Positions 25,451-33,061 of a DNA stretch of 64,000 nt are shown here, piece by piece. The DNA is from Allobosea psychrotolerans (GTDB taxonomy: Bacteria > Pseudomonadota > Alphaproteobacteria > Rhizobiales > Beijerinckiaceae). The notes below the pieces were generated by a model. The model worked only from the letters and a program-made list of their open reading frames with translations. It did not search any database and was not told the DNA's origin. A program made the translations under genes and the position numbers. Position 1 is the first letter of the stretch; each line of letters starts with the position of its first letter. The stretch spans positions 124,001 through 188,000 of the forward strand of contig NZ_PQFZ01000008.1 in NCBI RefSeq assembly GCF_002917105.1. The letters run 5' to 3'.

Positions 25451-25991
25451 TTAACGAAAGACCCCATGGCGGTGTTCAACGGATCCCAAGTTCGCCCATA
25501 AAGCCGCCCGGCTGGCTGCGCTGCCCGCTGCGAAAAGCGGCTTTAGTACGCTGAGGTCCGGCAGCTCAAACAGCGTTGCCTGCACGGGCTTCCCAGGTGC
25601 CCGCTCGACGCCCTTGAGCGTCGCCAGCCGCCGCTCGATCGGCGACAGGTTTGGCGGCGTGGTCCCGGTCTGCCGTAAGGCTTTGTAGGCCCGGTCCTCG
25701 GAGACTGCGAGCGCGCGGGCGGTGCGGGCGACGGACCTGAGGCCGAGACAGAGCGGGACGATGCGGCGGGCCTCCTGCGGGCACATCGTGGCCTTTGCTG
25801 ACGCCGTGCCGGCAGCCTCGCGGGCGCCTTGCACGAGCTGGATGAGGCTGTCGCGCGTCTGGCTCTCCGACCAGCACTCGAAGACCGATTCCCAGCCGTG
25901 GCTTTCAAGGAGAGCGAAGACCTTTTTCGGGTCTGGCGGGACGTAAGCGGACGCGGTAGCGCGCGAGATGGTGTTCGGGGGACTTACCCAT
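25451..25991 (-). pseudogene. Frameshifted gene of unknown function
   Basis: A strong ribosome site (AGGAGG six bases before ATG 25991) opens MGKSPEHHLARYR, but that frame stops at 25905. One frame over, coding-like sequence continues (SAYVPPDPKKVFALLESHGW, then ESVFECWSESQTRDS) to a stop at 25451, ending with an HTH-like part (SVARTARALAVSEDRAYKAL). Joining the two needs a single-base shift near 25940-25960. I read this as a decayed island gene; programmed frameshifting is the less likely alternative, a GAAAAAGG run being the only slippery-looking sequence. Family not recognised. Confidence 0.45.
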
Positions 25992-26574
25992 GTGGAGCCT
26001 CCTGGGGGCGGGATTGCGGGGACGGCTGCGCTCGGAATCCGCGAGGGTGACGCCGAGCGGGGCGGCGGGCAGGCGGACCTGATTGCGCGAGACGCCGAGG
26101 CGCTGCGCAGCCTGAGGCGGCGTCAAACCGGCGGTGACGCATTCGCGAAGCTGATCGTCCGTGAACCGCAGTTCGGGCTTCACGTCGTCGCGGCGGGAGA
26201 ACCGGGCGCGGCAGACAAGTTCCTCGCCCTCGACGGCGCCGGTTTCGATCACGCCGACGACGGCATTGATGTCCCAGTAGTAGTGGCTGTTGAAGACGCT
26301 GGAGCCGACGAGCTCGTCGAGTCCCTCTACGCCGCGCATGCCGAGCTTCTCCTCGACTTCGGTGCGGACCGGCCAGCGATCGCCATCGGTGAGGATGTCG
26401 CGGTAAGCCTTGCAGGACCGCGAGGTCAGCAAGGTGAACTCGAACGTCATCGCCTGATCGTCGGACGATGGGGATGCCGGCGCCATTGGCTGCTGCCCGG
26501 GTCCGGAACTTGCCCTCGCGAAGGCCACGCGAGAAGCGCGGCACGACGGGGCTGTCGGTGGTCGAGGTCGTCAT
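25992..26574 (-). pseudogene. Degenerate phage prohead-protease-like gene with fused HTH segment
   Basis: ATG 26574 starts MTTSTTDSPVVPRFSRGLRE...RTRAAANGAGIP. A one-base shift at about 26475-26485 moves to the frame reading DDQAMTFEFTLLTSR, later VFNSHYYWDINAVVGVIE and CRARFSRRDDVKP. That pattern (TRAA..., F-V-STG, '-D-H----VLGVV', 'FSRRDDV-P') resembles HK97-type head-maturation proteases of phages. It then runs into an HTH-like piece (LTPPQAAQRLGVSRNQV) and ends overlapping the next broken gene. No intact capsid or portal genes are nearby, so this is a prophage relic. Similarity judged by eye. Confidence 0.45.
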
Positions 26575-26731
26575 GAAAACAGGGTGCCAGGGCGCCCGTT
26601 GCCCGCGCCAGTGCACGTCAGCGGCGGGAATCTGGCCTTCGAGCCTTCCCTTGTGCCGACAGAAAAAGGGGGCGGCGCGCGCCCGAAAAGCATGATGGCT
26701 GACTGACGAAAAGACTCACGTCAAGAAAGTA

Positions 26732-26928
26732 ATTTGTGGTATACTTCGTATCCGCCAACAAATCTGACGGTAAACAGAGTAAAACGCTAATGTAGCAGAA
26801 AGAACACACTAAGATGAAATATTTTGAAAATATGATCAGAATCTACAAAATTTGCAAATTCATTTATGATAATTTCAAAGATTTGTTCTGATTAAGATAG
26901 GGCTGGCGAAAGTCAGCCCTAGATTTCT
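26732..26928 (+). ncRNA. Candidate structured RNA in AT-rich segment
   Basis: The stretch 26700-26940 is about 30-35% GC against mid-60s around it and has no believable ORF. It contains three successive hairpins: ATTTGTGG(T)ATAC...GTATCC...ACAAAT (26732-26763); ATCAGAA...CAAA paired with TTTG-TTCTGAT (about 26835-26893), enclosing the 12-bp palindrome AATTTGCAAATT (26849-26860); and a terminator hairpin at 26899-26920. A further perfect dyad, ATATTTT-G-AAAATAT, is at 26819-26833. The rightward orientation is deduced from the terminator. No reverse transcriptase or toxin gene is adjacent, so class is unknown. Confidence 0.4.
26899..26928 (+). terminator. Intrinsic terminator with GAAA tetraloop
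   Basis: AGGGCTGGC-GAAA-GTCAGCCCT forms a nine-pair stem (one G-U) capped by a GNRA-type tetraloop and followed by a T-rich tract (AGATTTCTTATT). It terminates any rightward transcript across the AT-rich segment. Confidence 0.6.
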
Positions 26929-26947
26929 TATTATATTGATTCGGCGG

Positions 26948-27187
26948 CTACAAACGATCGGTATCGACCGCAGAATCCTTGCGGGGGCTCTCCTCGACCA
27001 CATCGCGCTCGCGGGTCTCCTCACCCTCACCCTCACCCTCACCCTCTGCCTCGGTGAGGATTCGCAGGGCGACCTCGCCCTGCCCCTGCCAACGCTCGGC
27101 GGCGACCTTGATGCCCAGCGTCGTGCCGCGGGCGCCGGCCTTTGCGGCGCGACGATCGCGAACCTCCGACCGGATGCCGAACATCAT
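26948..27187 (-). CDS. Small hypothetical protein with acidic EG repeat
   Basis: 79 residues, beginning MMFGIRSEVRDRRAAKAGARG, with GGGGGAG directly upstream of the paired ATGs. The N-terminal half is basic and the C-terminal half acidic; a run of alternating Glu-Gly residues is encoded by the six-base tandem repeat at 27019-27046. No known domain. It lies between the AT-rich segment and tRNA-Val, inside the presumed island. Coding status is supported mainly by the ribosome site and the charge layout, so moderate doubt remains. Confidence 0.4.
   Translation of the reverse strand: MMFGIRSEVRDRRAAKAGARGTTLGIKVAAERWQGQGEVALRILTEAEGEGEGEGEETRERDVVEESPRKDSAVDTDRL
27019..27046. repeat. Six-base tandem repeat (CACCCT)n
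   Basis: About four perfect copies of CACCCT in a row, flanked by partial copies. The period keeps frame in the overlapping small ORF, giving Glu-Gly repeats. Length variation by slippage is plausible. Confidence 0.75.
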
Positions 27188-27328
27188 GCTCCCCCCAGGG
27201 GCCGGCCATACGTAACACGTGCACTGACGCGGGCCACGGCCTGCACGCTCCCATACGGGGTGACTGCGTGAGAGCTCCGTTCGCCGGGCCTTCTTGCGTT
27301 GTTTCCGATCCACGTCCAGCCCAAAGCA

Positions 27329-27357
27329 AAAAGGCCGCCCTTTCGAGGCGGCCTTTT
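27329..27357 (-). terminator. Terminator downstream of tRNA-Val
   Basis: AAAAGGCCGCC-loop-GGCGGCCTTTT: seven GC pairs extended by four A-T pairs, with the T-run usable in both directions. It lies 26 bp beyond the CCA end of the leftward tRNA gene, and would also stop rightward transcription from the island. Confidence 0.85.
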
Positions 27358-27382
27358 GTCCCTGTATCTCAAGGGCTTCATA

Positions 27383-27457
<75 letters not shown>

Positions 27458-27586
27458 GTCTGCCGCGTCGGGATATCGTCGCGGCTGCCGGAACAAGGCG
27501 TCACCGTTGCCGGCTGACCATGTTGCGAGGTGTGCGGCTATAGCGGCTCATGCGGCGCCTTGCAAGCCGCTTGAGCTGCAAAAGCG

Positions 27587-27946
27587 TCAGGCCGCCAGAA
27601 GCTTTTCGACCTCGCTGACGAGCTCGCGCAGATGGAAGGGCTTGGACAGCACCTTGGCGTCCTTTGGCGTCTGCGAATCGGGGTTCAGGGCGACTGCCGC
27701 AAAGCCGGTGATGAACATCACCTTGATGTCGGGGTCGAGCTCGGTGGCGCGCCGCGCCAATTCGATGCCGTCCATTTCCGGCATCACGATGTCGGTCAGG
27801 AGCAACTCGAAGGGCTCTTCGCGCAGGCGGTTATAGGCCGAGAGGCCGTTATCGAACGAGGCCACGTCATAGCCCGCATTCTGCAGGGCCTTGACCAGGA
27901 AGCGGCGCATGTCGTTGTCGTCTTCGGCGAGAAGTATCTTGGTCAT
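27587..27946 (-). CDS. cpdR: CpdR, single-domain response regulator
   Basis: 119 residues, only a receiver domain: acidic pocket LLAEDDND (Asp9/Asp10), phospho-acceptor Asp52 in LLTDIVMPEMDG, conserved Thr/Lys region MFITGFAAVAL and VLSKPFHL. The sequence is close to the alphaproteobacterial CpdR family, which in unphosphorylated form delivers ClpXP and substrates (for example CtrA) to the pole and is phosphorylated through the CckA-ChpT relay. ATG 27946 gives the standard CpdR length; the upstream frame extension is unsupported. Single gene, 130 bp beyond tRNA-Val. Confidence 0.93.
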   Translation of the reverse strand: MTKILLAEDDNDMRRFLVKALQNAGYDVASFDNGLSAYNRLREEPFELLLTDIVMPEMDGIELARRATELDPDIKVMFITGFAAVALNPDSQTPKDAKVLSKPFHLRELVSEVEKLLAA

Positions 27947-28207
27947 GGGCCTGCTATGTCCGTCCCGAAAGGCCTGTTTCAAGATGAAGGCCGCCGGGCG
28001 CGGCGGTTTCCATCCGGTCGTATTGTCTGGCGCCCGCGCCATATCCCGGGCCGGCGAGCAGCCGGGTTAGCCGGCCGGCTGCGGGCTTGGAACCATGTCC
28101 TTCTATAAGGCATGCGCATGGTAAACAACGCGTGAATCCGGTCTTGGTTAAACAGCCGCGCGGGTAATGCTTCTACCGCGCCGTTTTGTGTGCTTCAGTT
28201 CGGCGAC

Positions 28208-29128
28208 ATGAGCGCTCCAACCGCCTTCTTCAAAGCCGATCCCGAGGATGTCGTCGCCGAGATCGAGCGGCCCTTCACGCTGCATCAGCCGGCGCTGCAG
28301 GTCGTACCCGTGGTGGTCGACGTACCCCATGCCGGGCGGCGCTATCCCAAGGCCTTCGTCGAGGGCGCGCGCTTGCCGCTGCGCAGCCTGCGCCGCTCCG
28401 AGGACGCCTATATCGACCTGCTCTTCGCCCAGGCCGTGGCGCTCGGGGCCCCGCTCCTGGTCGCCGAGTTTCCGCGCGCCTTTCTCGACGTCAATCGCGA
28501 GCCCTATGAGTTGGATCCGCGCATGTTCGACGGCCGCCTGCCGGCCTTCGCCAATACGCGCTCGATGCGGGTCGCGGGCGGGCTCGGCACGATTCCGCGA
28601 ATCGTCGGCGATGCGCATGAAATCTATTTCGGCCGTATCCCGGTCGAGGAGGGGCTGGCGCGGATCGATGCGCTCTACCGGCCCTATCACGCCGGCTTGC
28701 GCAGCCTGATCCAGCGCACGCATGGCGCCTTCGGCACCTGCATCCTGGTCGATGCCCATTCGATGCCGTCGAGCGGGCTCGACCGCGACGGGCTCGCCAA
28801 GGCCGACGTCATCCTGGGCGATCGCTTCGGCACCAGCGCGTCGGGCTATATCGTCGACATCGCCGAGGAGGCCTTCCGGCGGCTGGGCCTGAGCGTCACG
28901 CGCAACCGGCCTTATGCCGGGGGTTTCATCACCGAGCATTACGGCGCGCCGACCTCGGGCGTGCATGCGCTGCAGATCGAGATCAACCGCGCGCTCTACA
29001 TGAACGAGGCGACGCTCGAGCCGCATGCCGGCTTTACGGAGCTGGAGCGGGGCGTGACCGCGGCGATGGCGGATTGCTTCGCGCGCTGGAGCGGCTGGCT
29101 CGACGAATGGCGCGAGGCGGCTGAATAA
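28208..29128 (+). CDS. N-formylglutamate amidohydrolase family protein
   Basis: 306 residues from ATG 28208. Family signatures: VDVPHAGRRYPKAF, LVAEFPRAFLDVNREPYELD, VDAHSMPSS and the C-terminal ALQIEINRALYM, with His, Glu and Asp residues placed for a single zinc as in HutG-type FGase. Hydrolyses N-formyl-L-glutamate in histidine degradation; in many Rhizobiales this paralogue stands beside hisN rather than in a hut operon, as here, so its true substrate may differ. Soluble, no signal peptide. Confidence 0.85.
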   Translation: MSAPTAFFKADPEDVVAEIERPFTLHQPALQVVPVVVDVPHAGRRYPKAFVEGARLPLRSLRRSEDAYIDLLFAQAVALGAPLLVAEFPRAFLDVNREPYELDPRMFDGRLPAFANTRSMRVAGGLGTIPRIVGDAHEIYFGRIPVEEGLARIDALYRPYHAGLRSLIQRTHGAFGTCILVDAHSMPSSGLDRDGLAKADVILGDRFGTSASGYIVDIAEEAFRRLGLSVTRNRPYAGGFITEHYGAPTSGVHALQIEINRALYMNEATLEPHAGFTELERGVTAAMADCFARWSGWLDEWREAAE

Positions 29129-29223
29129 AGCATCGGTCGCGAAAAGCGGGGTCGGGCCTTCGCAGCAGGCTTAAGCGAAACAAAAAATCCGCGGCGGCCA
29201 GGTCGCTTGCGGCCGCAACCCAG

Positions 29224-29254
29224 AAAAAAGGGCCGCACACTTGCGTGGCGGCCC
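29224..29254 (-). terminator. Terminator of the MmgR small RNA
   Basis: On the minus strand GGGCCGC...GCGGCCC (seven GC pairs, with an inner CAC/GTG helix) is followed by six Ts. It is the 3' end of the small RNA and a Rho-independent site. Confidence 0.85.
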
Positions 29255-29313
29255 AAGTCTAGGGAGGAAACGCCCAAGGAGGGCAACGAAGGCTTGAGGT
29301 GATCGCCCCTTCG
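29224..29313 (-). ncRNA. mmgR: MmgR / alpha-r8 (suhB-type) small RNA
   Basis: The minus strand carries TTTCCTCCCT at 29270-29261, the invariant ten-base single-stranded stretch of the alphaproteobacterial MmgR family (Rfam 'suhB' motif), preceded by a CCCTCCTTGGG helix region and followed by a strong terminator. The gene lies upstream of an inositol-monophosphatase-family gene, the position that gave the family its suhB name. In Sinorhizobium MmgR is Hfq-bound and linked to nitrogen-dependent polyhydroxybutyrate storage. The 5' end is estimated: a promoter-like CTTGCG-17 bp-CATATT places it near 29313, so boundaries may be off by about ten bases. Confidence 0.8.
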
Positions 29314-29517
29314 CAGTGCACAATATGACGGTGCAGCGCAAAAACGCAAGTGGTTTTGCGTAAAGTCTTATGCGCCATGCGTCAGGCGCAAGAAGGATGG
29401 CGAATTACCGGCCGATTCGCTTGTTTTCCGATGAATCCGCTTGCATGACAGGTTCGTGCCGCGTGGCCACGGCCAGGCGCAATGCTGCGCAGCAACACAA
29501 TAACGGGAGGCTGGTAT

Positions 29518-30300
29518 ATGAGCACTGTCGATTTCGGCGCTTTCATTGCCGAACTGGCGACGCAGTCCGGCCAGGCGATTCTGCCGTTTTTTCGCGCCCA
29601 TCATGCGACCGAGGACAAATCGCTCGGCGGCGTGTTCGATCCGGTGACGGAGGCCGACCGGGCCGGCGAGAACGTGATGCGCCATCTGATCAAGCGCAGC
29701 TTCCCCGCCCATGGCGTGCTCGGCGAGGAGTTCGGCAATGAGAACGTCGACGCCGAATATGTCTGGGTGCTCGATCCGATCGACGGCACGCGCGCCTTCA
29801 TCTCCGGCATTCCGGTCTGGGGCACGCTGATCGGGCTGACACGCGACGGCGTGCCGGTCTATGGCATGATGCACCAGCCCTTCACCGGCGAGCGCTATTC
29901 CGGCGATGGCCGCCAGGCGCGCTATGAAGGGCCCAACGGCCCGCGCGTCCTGCGCACGCGCCAGATCACGAATCTCGGTGAAGCGACGCTGATGACCACG
30001 TCGCCGGGGCTGTTCAAGGGCGCGGAGGCTGAAGCCTATGCCCGCGTCGAGAGCCAGGTGCGGCTGCCGCGCTATGGCTGCGATTGCTATGCCTATTGCA
30101 TGCTGGCGGCCGGCCATGTCGATCTGGTGATCGAAGCCGGTCTCAAGCCCTACGACATCGTTGCGCTGATCCCGATCATCGAGGGCGCGGGCGGCATCGT
30201 CACCTCATGGGATGGCGGCAGCGCCGCCGGGGGCGGCACGGTCATCGCCGCCGGCAACAAGACGCTGCATCAGGCCGCGCTCAGCCTGCTCGCCGGTTGA
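29518..30300 (+). CDS. hisN: Histidinol-phosphatase (inositol monophosphatase family)
   Basis: 260 residues from ATG 29518 (GGGAGG eight bases upstream). Magnesium-site motifs of the IMPase fold: Glu70 in VLGEEFG, the DPIDGTRAF motif (Asp86, Asp89) and the C-terminal GLKPYDIVALIPIIEGAGG. The clade with CDCYAYCMLAAGHVDLVIE matches HisN-type histidinol-phosphate phosphatases of alphaproteobacteria better than SuhB proper. Catalyses the histidinol-phosphate to histidinol step. The last 96 bp overlap the convergent hydrolase gene. Confidence 0.85.
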   Translation: MSTVDFGAFIAELATQSGQAILPFFRAHHATEDKSLGGVFDPVTEADRAGENVMRHLIKRSFPAHGVLGEEFGNENVDAEYVWVLDPIDGTRAFISGIPVWGTLIGLTRDGVPVYGMMHQPFTGERYSGDGRQARYEGPNGPRVLRTRQITNLGEATLMTTSPGLFKGAEAEAYARVESQVRLPRYGCDCYAYCMLAAGHVDLVIEAGLKPYDIVALIPIIEGAGGIVTSWDGGSAAGGGTVIAAGNKTLHQAALSLLAG

Positions 30301-31260
30301 GCCGGCTGCGGCATTGTCCTCGCCGGGAATGAAGGCGTCGAAGGCCGCCCAGAACTGGGCGCGGATCTCGTCGCTCTCCATCAGGATCTCGTGGCGCGCG
30401 GTCGGCAGGACGAGTGCGGCGCCGGTCTTGAGCCGCGCCGCGAAACGCTCGATCGCCGGGGTGGAGACGATCGGGTCCTGGCCGGCGGCGATGACCAGCG
30501 TCGGCACGCGAATCTCGCGTGCGGCGGAGGGCGCGTTCAGGCGCGCCATCAATTGGAAGGCCGCATGCACCCAGGCGATCGTCGGGTCGCCGATGCACAG
30601 ATGCGGTGCGCCGGTCGAGAGCGCGCTGTTGCGGGCATAGCGGGCGGGGTCGCCGGTCAACCGGTTGCCCTCGAAGGGCTTGGTCGCGATTGCGGTGTCG
30701 CCGCCGCCAGGCACGAAGGACTTGCCCAGACCGAGCCAGAACAGCAGGTTTGCCAGCCGCCGCGCCATATCGGGGCGCTCGATCATCGAGAGGCCCAGCA
30801 TGGGGGCGAGCGCCACCAGCCGCGAGACCGGCAAGGCGTTGCGGCGCGCAGCGTCCAGGCACAGCGCCGCGCCCATCGAATGCGCCAGCACGAAATAAGG
30901 CTCGGGCAGCGTCTCTCGCATCTGCGCCAGCGCCAAGGCGAGGTCGTGCTCATAATGTCTGAGCCAGCCAACATGTCCCTTGCGCCGGCGCCGCACGAAG
31001 CGTTGCGAGCCGCCCTGGCCGCGCCAGTCGAAGCTGAGCACATGGAATCCGCGTCGACGCAGCTCGACGATTGTCTCGCTGTAGCGCTCGATGAATTCGG
31101 CCCGGCCCTGGACCAGGAGGATGGTGCCGCGCATCGGCTTGACCGTCGGCCGCCAGCTCGCGAAGCGCAGTTGCGCGCTGTCGCGCGTTTTCGCGAACCA
31201 GGCCTTGCCATGCCCGGGGACCGGATAGTCGGGATGGCCGAAGAGCTGGGCCTCCGCCAT
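30205..31260 (-). CDS. Alpha/beta hydrolase, lysophospholipase L2 (PldB)-like
   Basis: 351 residues. Serine-aminopeptidase/monoacylglycerol-lipase branch: LVQGRAEFIERYSE oxyanion loop, SFDWRGQGGS, nucleophile in LAHSMGAAL, Asp in AAGQDPIV, His in PTARHEIL. Expected to cleave lysophospholipids or monoglycerides. The C-terminal 32 codons are antisense to the end of hisN, an unusually long convergent overlap. The tail (AAAGSTGEQAERGLMQRLV) is not part of the fold and may be an extension gained by loss of an earlier stop. Confidence 0.85.
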   Translation of the reverse strand: MAEAQLFGHPDYPVPGHGKAWFAKTRDSAQLRFASWRPTVKPMRGTILLVQGRAEFIERYSETIVELRRRGFHVLSFDWRGQGGSQRFVRRRRKGHVGWLRHYEHDLALALAQMRETLPEPYFVLAHSMGAALCLDAARRNALPVSRLVALAPMLGLSMIERPDMARRLANLLFWLGLGKSFVPGGGDTAIATKPFEGNRLTGDPARYARNSALSTGAPHLCIGDPTIAWVHAAFQLMARLNAPSAAREIRVPTLVIAAGQDPIVSTPAIERFAARLKTGAALVLPTARHEILMESDEIRAQFWAAFDAFIPGEDNAAAGSTGEQAERGLMQRLVAGGDDRAAPGGAAAIP

Positions 31261-31442
31261 CAGGGCAGTGCACGAAACAGGGGGAGGCGGTCTTTGGCGT
31301 GAGCCATGCTCTGAACCCCGGGTTGACGATCAAGCTTTTCGCATGCGGGCATGACAATCCGCCGGCGACACGATCGAAGGGCCTCCGAATCGGGCGGATC
31401 TTCGCGGCGGCGCCAATCTGTTTATGCGCGTCTCCGCGCCCC

Positions 31443-31471
31443 CTTGAAAAGCCGAAAAGGCGAAACCAGAT
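31443..31471 (+). promoter_or_regulatory. RpoH (sigma-32)-like promoter of the heat-shock gene
   Basis: CTTGAA (31443-31448), 17 bp, then CCAGAT (31466-31471), fitting the alphaproteobacterial heat-shock pattern (CTTGAA, then a C-rich -10). It lies about 100 bp before the small heat-shock gene start, leaving room for a long regulatory leader. Confidence 0.4.
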
Positions 31472-31550
31472 CATCTCTGCGCAGGCCGAGACCGGCTGCG
31501 CGAGCTAAACCAGGCCCGTGCTCATGATGAGGCGGGCTGGACCAGATTTG

Positions 31551-31565
31551 TCGCTTCCCAGGAGG
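31551..31565 (+). promoter_or_regulatory. Possible ROSE-type RNA thermometer end
   Basis: UCGCU (31551-31555) stands four bases before the AGGAGG ribosome site, matching the U[UC]GCU element that pairs with the Shine-Dalgarno in ROSE thermometers of rhizobial small heat-shock genes. The upstream hairpins were not folded, so this is tentative. Confidence 0.35.
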
Positions 31566-31570
31566 ACATC

Positions 31571-32032
31571 ATGCGTCACTTCGATCTTTCCCCGCTCTAT
31601 CGCTCGACCGTCGGCTTCGACCGCCTGTTCTCGCTGCTTGACCAGGCCACCGCCGCCGAGGCCACACCGAGCTATCCGCCCTACAACATCGAGCGCACTG
31701 CCGAGAACGCCTACCGCATCACCATCGCGGTCGCGGGCTTTGGCGAATCCGACCTTGCCATCGAGAGCAAGGAGAACGCGCTGACGGTGCGCGGTGAGAA
31801 GCAGGGCACCGAATCCGCTGAAAAACGCGAGGTTCTGCACCAAGGCATCGCCGCGCGCGCTTTTGAGCGTCGCTTCCAGCTTGCCGATTATGTGCAGGTG
31901 ACCGGCGCCAGCCTCGAGAACGGCTTGCTCCATATCGATCTCGTCCGCGAGATCCCCGAGGCCAAGAAGCCGCGTCAGATCGCGATCGGCGGGGCCAAGC
32001 CCGCCAAGGTGCTTGAGGCCAAGGCCGCGTAA
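31571..32032 (+). CDS. Small heat-shock protein, Hsp20/IbpA family
   Basis: 153 residues. N-terminal DLSPLYRSTVGFDRLFSLLD is the class A rhizobial IbpA-like start; alpha-crystallin domain about 37-130 (PPYNIERTAENAYRITIAVAGF, then ALTVRGEK, FERRFQLADYV, LENGLLHIDLV). The C-terminal tail contains RQIAIGG, an I-x-I oligomerisation motif. ATP-independent holdase forming large oligomers. Strong AGGAGG site; own terminator downstream, so monocistronic. Confidence 0.95.
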   Translation: MRHFDLSPLYRSTVGFDRLFSLLDQATAAEATPSYPPYNIERTAENAYRITIAVAGFGESDLAIESKENALTVRGEKQGTESAEKREVLHQGIAARAFERRFQLADYVQVTGASLENGLLHIDLVREIPEAKKPRQIAIGGAKPAKVLEAKAA

Positions 32033-32066
32033 CGCGCGCCCGACCTGAAGGCTTGAAGCGAATGGG

Positions 32067-32096
32067 GCGTCCCCGGGGTACCGGGGGCGCTTTTTT
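32067..32096 (+). terminator. Terminator of the Hsp20 gene
   Basis: GCGTCCCCGG-GGTA-CCGGGGGCGC (ten pairs, one G-U) followed by six Ts, 35 bp after the Hsp20 stop. Confidence 0.9.
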
Positions 32097-32114
32097 CGTG
32101 GCCGAGCGATTGGC

Positions 32115-32978
32115 TCAGTCCAGTGGCGTAACCGGGACGGCCGGTGTCTCAGGCTTCGGCGTCGAGGGCGTCGCATCCGGGATCTGGACCGGCGGCAGTT
32201 CGACGGGCGCGACAGTGATGCCCGAGGGGTCGGCCCGGGCCAGAGGCGGCTTGCGCTCCGCCTCGTCCGTGCCGCGCACGTCGTTGGGATTGACGAGCTG
32301 GGGATTGACGAGCTGGGGCTTGTCCACGCCGGTCGCTGGGTTGACCGGGCCAGGTGTCGGCAGCGCCGGCGCCGCCGGCGAGTTCGGGGCCGCCGTCGCT
32401 GGGGCGCTGGCCGTCGCGGCCGGCTTCTCCGCCGGGTTGAGCGGTTCGGCCGCGTGCGGCGGTGTGGCGGGGCTCGGCGGCAGGATCGTCGCCGGGGCGC
32501 TCGCCTGGGCCGGCGGCTTCAGCGCGGGCGGGCGCTCGGGTGGGCGCGGCACCAGCCGAGGCGCCGGCCTGTCGTCGCGCGGATCGACGCGGGCGATGTG
32601 CGGGGCGGGGGCGGGCCTCGGCCGTGCATCGGGCAGGGGGATGCGATCGATCAAATAGCCGCTATGGGCGTCGAAGATCAGGCGTGCGCGGCCGCCATTG
32701 GCAGTCTGGCCGTCGATCACATAGGAGGAGCCGGTGCGCACCATCCGGTCGACCCGGGCGAGGCCGAAGTCGCGCGCGGCGATGCGGCCGATGGAGCGGG
32801 GCGGGACCGGAGCGGGAGGCAGCGGCGCGTAGCGTTCGTAATAGCCGCGCGGATAGGCCTCTTCCTCCTCATAGAGGTAGTACTGCGCTGCCGCTCCGCC
32901 AACCGAACCTGCGAGCGCGCCGGCCACCGCCAGGCTCGTCAGGACCAGGCGCGAGGGCGCGGTCGATCGAAATACCAT
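32115..32978 (-). CDS. Exported proline-rich protein of unknown function
   Basis: 287 residues from ATG 32978 (AAAGGAGA upstream); the frame is open far upstream into the aldolase gene, but that part is antisense noise. Signal peptide: basic MVFRSTAPSR, hydrophobic LVLTSLAVAGALAGSVGG, AAAQ cleavage near residue 32. Then a small folded part resembling a PepSY-like beta region (ARVDRMVRTGSSYVIDGQ, ARLIFDAHSGYLIDRI), then about 180 residues rich in Pro and Ala with a short tandem repeat QLVNPQLVNP. Periplasmic or cell-wall-spanning. Its terminator-side neighbour is Hsp20, convergent. Confidence 0.8.
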   Translation of the reverse strand: MVFRSTAPSRLVLTSLAVAGALAGSVGGAAAQYYLYEEEEAYPRGYYERYAPLPPAPVPPRSIGRIAARDFGLARVDRMVRTGSSYVIDGQTANGGRARLIFDAHSGYLIDRIPLPDARPRPAPAPHIARVDPRDDRPAPRLVPRPPERPPALKPPAQASAPATILPPSPATPPHAAEPLNPAEKPAATASAPATAAPNSPAAPALPTPGPVNPATGVDKPQLVNPQLVNPNDVRGTDEAERKPPLARADPSGITVAPVELPPVQIPDATPSTPKPETPAVPVTPLD

Positions 32979-33061
32979 GTCGTCTCCTTTGGGCGACTGA
33001 ACTGGGTCTTCAGTCTTCCTTAGGGATTGCGGCGTGCGTGGGGCTGAAATCGGGGGAGAAT

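Noticed and set aside
25905..25991. Programmed -1 frameshift at the GAAAAAGG run
   Set aside because: No true X-XXY-YYZ slippery heptamer or downstream hairpin, and the neighbouring gene is also frameshifted, so decay is simpler.
26618..26809. 63-codon minus-strand ORF in the AT-rich segment
   Set aside because: No ribosome site, odd composition, and it crosses the hairpins; more likely chance.
26732..26928. Retron msr-msd RNA
   Set aside because: No reverse transcriptase gene lies within the island.
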